DNA of 64,000 nt from Thermomonas sp. (GTDB taxonomy: Bacteria > Pseudomonadota > Gammaproteobacteria > Xanthomonadales > Xanthomonadaceae). The stretch lies in NCBI RefSeq assembly GCF_023953935.1, contig NZ_JAMLIW010000002.1:62001-126000 (forward strand), written 5' to 3'. Made by a program: the position numbers and the translations under genes. The notes under the pieces were generated by a model, which ran no database searches, was not told the DNA's origin, and saw only the letters and a list, made by a program, of their open reading frames with translations. How positions within the stretch are numbered: the stretch's first letter is position 1; every line of letters starts with the position of its first letter. This document shows positions 57,473 through 64,000 of the stretch, piece after piece.

Positions 57473-58489
57473 TCACGCAGTTCCAGTCTCGGCCCGGCGC
57501 CAGCCGTTTACCCAGTTCCGAACTCGAACCAGCATCGGTCGTTCGTAAAAATACCAGTAGGCCATTCCGCCGGCGAGCGCAGTAGCAGATATAGCGCAGT
57601 ACGCGATGCCGACAGAAACGCCTTGCGGAACCAACCGAACCAGAAAAGAAAGCAGAGGGTTGTGTACGAGATACACCGAATATGAAGCCGCACCTAGTGC
57701 CATAAGCCAACGCCACGGCATCAACTTCGCGGACACAGGCGAGGCAGCAGCCCACACCATGCAACCAAACCCAGCGGCAACCAAAATTCGATTAGGAACA
57801 GCTGTCATGGTTTGCCATATAACCAACCCAACACCAATAAGTACCAACGGAAGCAACAAAAATCCGCGCACTTGAACCCGACGATTCGTCTGAAAGATGA
57901 CGACCCCAAGAACAAAACACAAGTTGATGGGCGACAGCAGGTATCTGGCGGCGAGCGGGAGCACAACACCCTGCCAATAAAAAAACAAGATCGCCACGGC
58001 CCATAGACAAAAAATTATACGAAATGAACGACGCCCAACGAAGAAAATGGAGTACAGCACATAAAACATCATCTCATGGACCAATGTCCACGCCACCGAC
58101 AACGCAGGCGGCTGATTGTCCGGAAACAATGTCAAGCTGGTCAACACACTGGGGGAACGATCGCTTTCGCTCATACCCGGCAGCAACAAATACAAAAAAT
58201 ACATAGCAATGCCAACAGGAAGATAAGGGACATAAATACGAATGACCCTAGCCTTGGCGTAATCACTCAGCCCCCTGCCCCGTTCAACCATTCTTTGCGC
58301 AGCAAACGCAATGATGAAACCAGACAAAACGAAGAAAAAATCCACACCGAAATAGCCATGTTCGAACCACGGCTGGGGTCCCATATTAGATACAAAGTGA
58401 TCTACGGATTGTTTGGCGTGATGCAACAGCACCCAAAGCGCCGCACCGCCCCGCATCACTTCGATCCACTCAAGCTTTCGCTCAGCCAT
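57473..58489 (-). CDS. acyltransferase family 3 (OafA/YrhL type)
   Basis: 338 residues with about ten membrane helices. Family motifs: EVMRGGAALWVLLHHAKQS (catalytic His), FGVDFFFVLSGFIIAFA, SVAWTLVHEMMFYVLY, YSVYLVHNPLL. Adds acetyl groups to the polysaccharide or its lipid-linked precursor. Visibly AT-richer than flanking genes, suggesting later acquisition. ATG 58489 overlaps the next gene's end by 8 bp. Confidence 0.9.
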   Translation of the reverse strand: MAERKLEWIEVMRGGAALWVLLHHAKQSVDHFVSNMGPQPWFEHGYFGVDFFFVLSGFIIAFAAQRMVERGRGLSDYAKARVIRIYVPYLPVGIAMYFLYLLLPGMSESDRSPSVLTSLTLFPDNQPPALSVAWTLVHEMMFYVLYSIFFVGRRSFRIIFCLWAVAILFFYWQGVVLPLAARYLLSPINLCFVLGVVIFQTNRRVQVRGFLLLPLVLIGVGLVIWQTMTAVPNRILVAAGFGCMVWAAASPVSAKLMPWRWLMALGAASYSVYLVHNPLLSFLVRLVPQGVSVGIAYCAISATALAGGMAYWYFYERPMLVRVRNWVNGWRRAETGTA

Positions 58490-59351
58490 TCTGGCCCCCA
58501 ATGTCCCGATAGCTGCCAAGCGCAAAACCATTATCGCGTGCCAATGCGCGCAAAGCGCCGGTTCGCAGATATTTCCACTCGGCCTGGCCCACCGTGCCAA
58601 CCCGCGTGTAGCCTTCCATCGCCTGCGCATCGTTGACCGGGTGCACCATCAGCTCGAATGTCTGGCCCTGCCCCTGCAAGACCACTTGCTGATAATCGAC
58701 GTCACCGTACTCCCGCGCGCCGCCGCCAAGGTCGAATACGCTGCCGATGGCATCGTTCCAGCGCACCTGACCGCGCCAGCGCCGCGTGGAGCGGGCCAGC
58801 ATCACCGCAAGCAAAGCTCGCCGCAACCGGCGGCCCATGCCCGCATTTCGGTCAGCAGCGACCCACGGCACCCGCATCGGGATTCCGACACGGCTGCAAT
58901 GCTGCGCAATGGCGTCAAACACCGGGCCAAACCCATGCACATGCTGGTGGCTGTCAATATGCGTCGGCTGGATACCCAGTTCATCCAGACGCTGCAACTG
59001 CGCCTGCAGTTCTGCGGCTATCTGCACCGCTGGCACCCGCCCCGCCAACAGGCGACGGGCCAACCGTCCCCGGCTGAAAAACGCACCGTCCGACCCGACA
59101 AGCGCGGAAACTTCCTGCACGGAGGCCAGTGGCCGCCCCCAAGTCAGGTTGAAATGCAGCCCAACACCCAGCTTTGGAACCTGCTTGGCGCAGCCCGCCG
59201 CACGCTCGGCGTCCGGGGTATTGGCCATCAGCGTGGTACTGGTGACTGTACCCGCCGCGTGGCACTCCAAAATGGCATCGGTGGCGGCAGGCACAAGCCC
59301 GAAATCATCCGCATTGACGATGAGCAGCCTTGGATTCACAGGCGTTTCCAC
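58482..59351 (-). CDS. ChbG/HpnK (YdjC-family) carbohydrate deacetylase
   Basis: 289 residues. LLIVNADDFGLVPAATDAIL carries the metal-binding Asp pair, ATG..TSTTLMANTPDAE follows, then GVGLHFNLTWGRPL and THIDSHQHVHGFGPV with metal His residues. Removes N-acetyl groups from diacetylated sugars or a hopanoid-linked sugar; in this operon probably from a polysaccharide intermediate. Overlaps the ATP-grasp gene by 16 bp. Confidence 0.88.
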   Translation of the reverse strand: METPVNPRLLIVNADDFGLVPAATDAILECHAAGTVTSTTLMANTPDAERAAGCAKQVPKLGVGLHFNLTWGRPLASVQEVSALVGSDGAFFSRGRLARRLLAGRVPAVQIAAELQAQLQRLDELGIQPTHIDSHQHVHGFGPVFDAIAQHCSRVGIPMRVPWVAADRNAGMGRRLRRALLAVMLARSTRRWRGQVRWNDAIGSVFDLGGGAREYGDVDYQQVVLQGQGQTFELMVHPVNDAQAMEGYTRVGTVGQAEWKYLRTGALRALARDNGFALGSYRDIGGQNG

Positions 59352-60502
59352 GCTTTGCGCACATAGCCCACAGGCTCGAAAAGCGCCGGCATCAGGTCAT
59401 CCTTCGCGAACACAGGCCAGGAGCATCGCGCCGGGCGCGCCGCCGTGGAAACATCCGGAGCCGGGAAAACGAAGCTGTCACCCTTGCGCCGATAGAAGCG
59501 GGCGGCAGCCAGATCCTTGATGGAATAGCGCCAGCATACGGAAGGTTCTTGCGGGCGCTCGACTGGCGCTTCACCTTGGCCCAGATCGTGCGCCGCCGCT
59601 TCGACAACCCGCCTTCCGGCATCGTGCGCGATCTGGAACCACAGCGTGGGGCGTGGGTTGATTTCAATGATCTTGAGCTGGCCATCGCGTGGATCGCGCT
59701 TGTATTCGGCGCCGCAAATACCGTGAAACCCGATGCGATCCAGAAAACGCAAGGTGGTTGCCTCGGTTTCCTCACAGCGCTCACTGGTCACCAGTGAAGC
59801 GGAACCGAATCCGGGCGGATACTGGCGCAGCTTGCGTGCGGTAAACGTCTGCTGCGCGGTTCCGCATTTGTCGATATACCCCGCAAACAGGGTGATGTTC
59901 GACTCCGGACCGGGGATGATTTCCTGCACAAACCACTTTCCCAGACCATCCGGCATCGTCGCCAGACAGGCTTCGTACTCTGCGCGATTTCGCACCAGCA
60001 ACACCTTTCTCCCTCGCAGAAACTCCCGCGCACGGTGAATCAGCGCCGGCTTGAGGATGCAGGGAAACGGCAGGCTCGGTGCCAATGCCGCCAAAGCGTC
60101 CCGGTCGGGCGCCTGCCAGACGCCCGGAGTCGCCACTCCATGTTCAAGACACAGCGCATTGAACGACATCTTGTCCAACAACCGCGCCGCCAAGCCGCGA
60201 TAGCCGTCCGGGAACACGAATTTCTCCGCCAACCGGTTGGCGCGTTGCAGAATGAACTCGATGAACACGTCATTCGTCGGGACCAGCAACGGTCGGTGCC
60301 CGGCTTTGGCCGCCAACCCATCCAGCCAGCGTTCCACCGCGCCCAGATCCCCTGAAAAGCGACGGGCACTGCCCCGCACAAACCGCGAATGAAACGCGCA
60401 GCCATCAGCGATATCCGCCAATGCAACAGCGTGACCGGCGCGCGCCAGCTCACGCAGTGCATACAGTCCCGTCGGCGAAGCCCCCAGAACAACTGCATCC
60501 AT
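59336..60502 (-). CDS. ATP-grasp ligase-like protein in polysaccharide operon
   Basis: 388 residues. N-terminal pre-ATP-grasp fold (VVLGASPTGLYALRELARAG), central ATP-grasp domain (FPCILKPALIH, WFVQEIIPGPESNITLFAGY, FHGICGAEYKRDPRDGQLKIIEINPRPTLW). Related enzymes ligate carboxylates to amines; a link to amidation of a sugar acid or amino-acid decoration is inferred. Start codon overlaps the upstream stop (TGATG). Confidence 0.85.
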   Translation of the reverse strand: MDAVVLGASPTGLYALRELARAGHAVALADIADGCAFHSRFVRGSARRFSGDLGAVERWLDGLAAKAGHRPLLVPTNDVFIEFILQRANRLAEKFVFPDGYRGLAARLLDKMSFNALCLEHGVATPGVWQAPDRDALAALAPSLPFPCILKPALIHRAREFLRGRKVLLVRNRAEYEACLATMPDGLGKWFVQEIIPGPESNITLFAGYIDKCGTAQQTFTARKLRQYPPGFGSASLVTSERCEETEATTLRFLDRIGFHGICGAEYKRDPRDGQLKIIEINPRPTLWFQIAHDAGRRVVEAAAHDLGQGEAPVERPQEPSVCWRYSIKDLAAARFYRRKGDSFVFPAPDVSTAARPARCSWPVFAKDDLMPALFEPVGYVRKAWKRL

Positions 60503-61563
60503 CACAACGTCCCCGCCAGCAGCCAGTTGCTGTACGGCACATAGCACACCGTCGAGTGACTGGACATCGAAAACCAGACCGTAATATAGGCACCATGGAC
60601 CAGGAAAGGCAGAGCCGCCCCCATGCGCCATTGTTCCTTGCGCAATGCCACGGCCCCGATGCACAGCAGCACGAGGATACTGACCGGCATCATGTAGAAA
60701 ACGAACCGATGCAACGCCACCGAGGAAACCAAACCCAGAGGCACCAATGCAAACGTGATCAGGGCAAACAGCCTGAACAAGGGAAACAGCTCAGGAAAGC
60801 GCGCTTTCACAAGCCGGCGTTTCCATTCGAACACGATGAACGGGAATACTACCAACGCATATCGCAACCACGCGCCCGAAGATTCCTGGGAGCCGTAAAT
60901 CTGATCCACGTAGCGGTCGTTGTAAACTTCCAGGCGCGATCCAAGGAAAAACATGGCCAATGGACCAAGAACCGTGATCGCAGCGATCAAGCGCATCAAC
61001 GAAATCTGCCGCCCAACCAGCGCCGCGATCGGAAGAAAAACCAGCACCGATGTATGAAATTGGGAAGCCACCAGAATCCAGAACACCACCTGCCAGCGGC
61101 GCAGCAAAACGAAGCTCCGAAACGCCAGCATCAACATGGCCACCGCGAGCGCCTGCCGCAAGCCCGACATTGCCAGCTGCACCACCAGCACCGGGAAAGA
61201 GAGCACCATCACGGAAACCGGGCTCGCGGCCAGCAACGAGAATCGGTAAAGGCAAACGAGAAAAATCAGCGTGCAAACAAAGACCAGCGTGGAAAATGAC
61301 CCACCAAGGTTGATGACCGACATGTTCAGCCAGTTGAACAACCCTTCTCCCATATGGAGCGCGTCTTGCCACCCCATCCCTTGGTACATGGTGGAAAACC
61401 TCAGGGCATATGCCCTGGTATCACAGCCCACGCCAAGACGCGCTCCCGCAAACACAAGCAGGAAAATCAGAAAAACCCACGCCAGAACGCGGCTGGAACC
61501 GCGCTTGCGCACCAAGCCGGCTAGCGACGCCCAGAACCAATACAAACCGACATACAAAGCCAT
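60502..61563 (-). CDS. EpsG-family polysaccharide polymerase-like membrane protein
   Basis: 353 residues with about ten transmembrane helices. EpsG-like features: GARLGVGCDTRAYALRF, GEGLFNWLNMSVINLGGS, AMSGLRQALAVAMLMLAF, SQFHTSVLVFLPIA. Likely the Wzy-type polymerase of this locus. Confidence 0.85.
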   Translation of the reverse strand: MALYVGLYWFWASLAGLVRKRGSSRVLAWVFLIFLLVFAGARLGVGCDTRAYALRFSTMYQGMGWQDALHMGEGLFNWLNMSVINLGGSFSTLVFVCTLIFLVCLYRFSLLAASPVSVMVLSFPVLVVQLAMSGLRQALAVAMLMLAFRSFVLLRRWQVVFWILVASQFHTSVLVFLPIAALVGRQISLMRLIAAITVLGPLAMFFLGSRLEVYNDRYVDQIYGSQESSGAWLRYALVVFPFIVFEWKRRLVKARFPELFPLFRLFALITFALVPLGLVSSVALHRFVFYMMPVSILVLLCIGAVALRKEQWRMGAALPFLVHGAYITVWFSMSSHSTVCYVPYSNWLLAGTL

Positions 61564-61569
61564 GGGCGA

Positions 61570-62685
61570 TCAGTCCCGTCGTGCGCAGGCGCGCAAGCGC
61601 GCCGTTTCTTGAATCAGCGAAGCCAGAGCGTCGGCCTGCTTGCCGGGATCGAACCTGCTGACAACCTCGGCGCGCGCGGCCACCGCCACCCGCCGCCGCA
61701 AAGCTGCATCGTCAACAAGTTCCTCCAAAATGTCCAACCAATCCCGTTCATCCACGCACAAAAAGCCCGTGCGGCCGTGCTCGATCAGCTCCAGGTTGTA
61801 GCCGATGCCCGTACACACCGGAACCACACCCGCTGCCATGTAAGTTCTGGCCTTGCCGCCGGACTTGCCGCGCGCCCAATCCTCCAGCGGCAACGGCATC
61901 AGGCCAACGTCAAACCGCGCCAGCGCATCCAGTTCGTTTTGCAAGGACCACGGTGTCAATACCCAGGGCACACCCTCCATGTGGAACTCGCCGCTGCCGA
62001 CCAGCTCAAAACGCAGATCGGGGTGCCTGCTTGCCAGCTTTCCAAGAACCGGGCCAATCAGATGCAGATATTTGGCCGTAGAAGGCGACCCCAGCCAGCC
62101 AATCGTCACCGGCTGGGACGGGCCCGAAACGGCGCGCATCGGAATGCGCCCGGTATCCTCCGCCACTTCAACGGTTTCCGCCCGCTTTGCCCCGTTTTGC
62201 AAGGCTTGATCCCGCAACCAGTTGTTGCCGGCAACCACGCATCCGACCAGCTTGAAAATCTCGAACGTCTTTTCCGGCGCGCGCAGCAGTGTGGCCAGCG
62301 GGTTGTAGCGGCTGGCCTTCTTGATGAACAGGGCGTCGTCGTAATCGAACAGCAGCGGCGTGCCACGCCGTGCCATCCAACGCTCCAGAACGGGCGGGCC
62401 GAACGGCAGCAGTTCGCGCTGCATGTAAACGACATCGTAGCGGCCGTGCGCCGCAACCGCCCGAATACGTCGCCAGCTTGCTTTCAGCGTGGCCCAGGCT
62501 TTCCGCAACGTTCGCCCCGGCATCTGGCCAAGCGCATACAGTTCCCCGTCCATGAAGCTTTGCACCGTGCAATCCAGCCCCCGCGCGCGAAGATGCGGCA
62601 GGTACTGGAACACGCGGTAGCGGCTGGACGCACCTTCCACCGGATAGCGGGTAAGGAACAAGATGCGCAGGGGCGGATTGTTCAC
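61570..62685 (-). CDS. glycosyltransferase (GT-B, family 4-like)
   Basis: 371 residues from a GTG at 62685 that overlaps the next upstream stop (GTGA). ILFLTRYPVEGASSRYRVFQY start, VVYMQRELLPFGPP, LFDYDDALFIK, VTIGWLGSPSTAKYL, FDVGLMPLPLEDWARGKSGGKARTYMAAG. The DYDDA and GKxGxK pattern is typical of surface-polysaccharide transferases. Confidence 0.88.
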   Translation of the reverse strand: MNNPPLRILFLTRYPVEGASSRYRVFQYLPHLRARGLDCTVQSFMDGELYALGQMPGRTLRKAWATLKASWRRIRAVAAHGRYDVVYMQRELLPFGPPVLERWMARRGTPLLFDYDDALFIKKASRYNPLATLLRAPEKTFEIFKLVGCVVAGNNWLRDQALQNGAKRAETVEVAEDTGRIPMRAVSGPSQPVTIGWLGSPSTAKYLHLIGPVLGKLASRHPDLRFELVGSGEFHMEGVPWVLTPWSLQNELDALARFDVGLMPLPLEDWARGKSGGKARTYMAAGVVPVCTGIGYNLELIEHGRTGFLCVDERDWLDILEELVDDAALRRRVAVAARAEVVSRFDPGKQADALASLIQETARLRACARRD

Positions 62686-63878
62686 GTCGCGGCCTCCAAG
62701 CTCCGATATACCGCGCGATACCGCGCCACGCCTTCCGCCAGCGAAAACTCGCGTTCCGCCACGGCGCGGCAGCGGCTTTGGATATCGGCGCTGGCGGTCA
62801 GGGCCAGCAGCGCCTGCACGCCGGCGCGCAGGCTGTCACCGTCAAATGCGTCCACCGCCACGCCAACGCCGCCTTCGCGCAGAATCTGCGCCATGTCGCC
62901 CACGCCGCCGTTGGCCAGACACGGAATGCCGCAACCAAGAAACTCGCCCAGCTTGGTGGGCGCCGATGCCTGTTTGGAAAACACCGGCTTGATGAAAAAC
63001 ACCCCGGCATCCATCCGCGCCATCAGCGCCGGCACCTGCGCATGGCTGGCTTCCAGCAGCTCCACCGCGTCTTCCGGCACGGCGGCGGCGGACAGCCGCT
63101 CACGGATGTAGGCGTGGCCGCCACGGTTGACGATCAGCCAGCGCGCCTCCGGATGCACTTCACGCAGGGCATTGAACGCTGCCACCGCCGCATCGAACAG
63201 ATACCAGGTGCCCGCCGAACCCACGTAGCCCAAGGTGAACGGGGCAGCGGCATCCGGACGCGGCTGCGGGTGAAAACGCTCAAGATCCGCGCAGGTGGGA
63301 ATGACCGTGAAAGCGGGCTGCCGGCCCTGCAGACAGTCGAAGCCGCGCATTTCCCGCACCGCCGCATGGGTCAGGGAAACCACGTGGTCGGCGTTGCGCA
63401 AAAACCTGCGTTCGAACCACTTCGCCACCCGGTACATGCGTCCACCGCGCGGCCACAGCCCGCCGTCCACGCGCTCGTCGGCCCAGAAGCCGCGCATGTC
63501 GAACAGAAACCGGATTCGCACCAGCTTTTGCAGCACCAGCGCCATCACCGCCGGCACATAGCTGCGGGCGTGCACGATGCGCACGCGATGCCGCAGCACC
63601 AGCCACAGCCCGCAGGCGATACCCACGCCGATGTCCCAGGTCGTGGCCAGCGCCGAAGGCCGCTTGTGGTAGCGGCGCGGGTGCCAGCGAATGCCGGCAG
63701 CGCGGATGCGCTGCGCCACCGTCGCACGGGCCGCTTCGTCCGCCCAGTCTTCCGGCTTCTCGAAGCTGAGCAGGTGGATTTCCCGGTCTGTCGCCAGCTT
63801 TTCCAGATAGGCCAGCACCTGCGATTGGCCCAGCGGTTCCAGCATGCCGTCGTAGGCGATGTAAAGCAGCGGGTTCAA
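62682..63878 (-). CDS. glycosyltransferase (GT-B, family 4-like)
   Basis: 398 residues if the TTG at 63878, which overlaps the upstream stop as TTGA, is the start; the protein then begins NPLLYIAYDGMLEPLGQSQV, typical of the family. Further motifs: IVHARSYVPAVMAL, FLFDMRGFWADERVDGGLW, FTVIPTCADLERFHP, FTLGYVGSAGTWY, KLGEFLGCGIPCLANGGVGDM. A TTG seven codons earlier (63899) is possible. Confidence 0.88.
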   Translation of the reverse strand: MNPLLYIAYDGMLEPLGQSQVLAYLEKLATDREIHLLSFEKPEDWADEAARATVAQRIRAAGIRWHPRRYHKRPSALATTWDIGVGIACGLWLVLRHRVRIVHARSYVPAVMALVLQKLVRIRFLFDMRGFWADERVDGGLWPRGGRMYRVAKWFERRFLRNADHVVSLTHAAVREMRGFDCLQGRQPAFTVIPTCADLERFHPQPRPDAAAPFTLGYVGSAGTWYLFDAAVAAFNALREVHPEARWLIVNRGGHAYIRERLSAAAVPEDAVELLEASHAQVPALMARMDAGVFFIKPVFSKQASAPTKLGEFLGCGIPCLANGGVGDMAQILREGGVGVAVDAFDGDSLRAGVQALLALTASADIQSRCRAVAEREFSLAEGVARYRAVYRSLEAAT

Positions 63879-64000
63879 GCGGGCAATCCTTCGCGCCAAC
63901 CGGGCAACAGCAGATCAAGATACTGATCGGCAATTTTATCCGAAGAGAAATCCCGCGCCCGCGCCTGCAAGGCCTGGCGGTCCACCGGGGCCGCCAGCGC
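63875..64000 (-). CDS. C-terminal fragment of an upstream gene (likely glycosyltransferase)
   Basis: 41 codons are open from the window edge to the stop at 63875; the tail includes RQALQARARDFSSDKIADQY, resembling the C-terminal helices of family 4 glycosyltransferases. The gene continues beyond the window and overlaps the next start (TTGA). Confidence 0.6.
   Translation of the reverse strand, partial: ALAAPVDRQALQARARDFSSDKIADQYLDLLLPGWREGLPA

Overview
The window is about 64 kb of GC-rich bacterial chromosome. Gene content and order (leucine/isovalerate catabolic genes interleaved with bactofilin, RlmD and NagZ genes, an rmlBACD operon, a ba3-type oxidase, EfpL, several REP-like repeat families and a RAYT transposase) fit a gammaproteobacterium of the Xanthomonadaceae/Lysobacteraceae. 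That placement is an inference from context; no rRNA or tRNA gene was seen.

Layout. 1-5.3 kb (minus): a ba3-type cytochrome oxidase operon (subunit II, subunit I, SCO-type copper chaperone, small membrane protein), then deoC and a deoB cut by the window edge. 5.5-8.4 kb (plus): a three-gene SPFH / zinc-ribbon / small membrane protein set like Bacillus ydjI-ydjG-ydjH. 8.4-12.1 kb: an acquired island with a RAYT transposase, an IS3-family element and an AT-richer DUF5677-like gene whose 3' end the element cut off. 12.1-15.8 kb: icmF, a fused acyl-CoA mutase with three different dispersed repeats inserted in frame. 15.9-43.6 kb: a mixed housekeeping region holding a nearly complete leucine degradation pathway (leucine dehydrogenase, isovaleryl-CoA dehydrogenase, both methylcrotonyl-CoA carboxylase subunits, methylglutaconyl-CoA hydratase, HMG-CoA lyase, thiolase, type II hydroxyacyl-CoA dehydrogenase). 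Between these lie a subtilisin-type autotransporter, two Ala/Pro/Asp-rich lipoproteins, purine salvage genes, nagZ, rlmD, bactofilin, rmlBACD and a GGDEF-EAL protein. 43.9-45.4 kb: efpL, then arrays of palindromic repeats around a DUF559 endonuclease gene.

45.4-52.8 kb is the most interesting part: a lasso-peptide (RiPP) gene cluster. It has an ABC exporter, a split B protein (B1 recognition element, B2 protease), a first precursor, a PRMT-fold methyltransferase, an asparagine-synthetase-like cyclase, a second unrelated precursor and an HPr-kinase-like protein. Both leaders share exactly the same spacing of recognition residues, both cores start Gly-Gly, and both cores end in Cys with a second Cys 8-9 residues earlier. 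That predicts a disulfide within the tail and a terminal Cys, reminiscent of class IV lasso peptides. The methyltransferase lacks the double-glutamate loop of arginine methyltransferases and ends in a PqqD-like winged-helix segment, so its target is open.

52.8-64 kb (minus): a polysaccharide operon (nucleotidyltransferase, VanZ-like protein, UDP-sugar epimerase, glycosyltransferases, acyltransferase, ChbG/YdjC deacetylase, ATP-grasp enzyme, EpsG-like protein). Most neighbours overlap by 1-16 bp, often as an NTGA, and the operon continues past the window. The nucleotidyltransferase converges on the lasso kinase gene and could serve either system. Coordinates come from reading frames and start-codon context; functions come from recognised motifs, not database searches.
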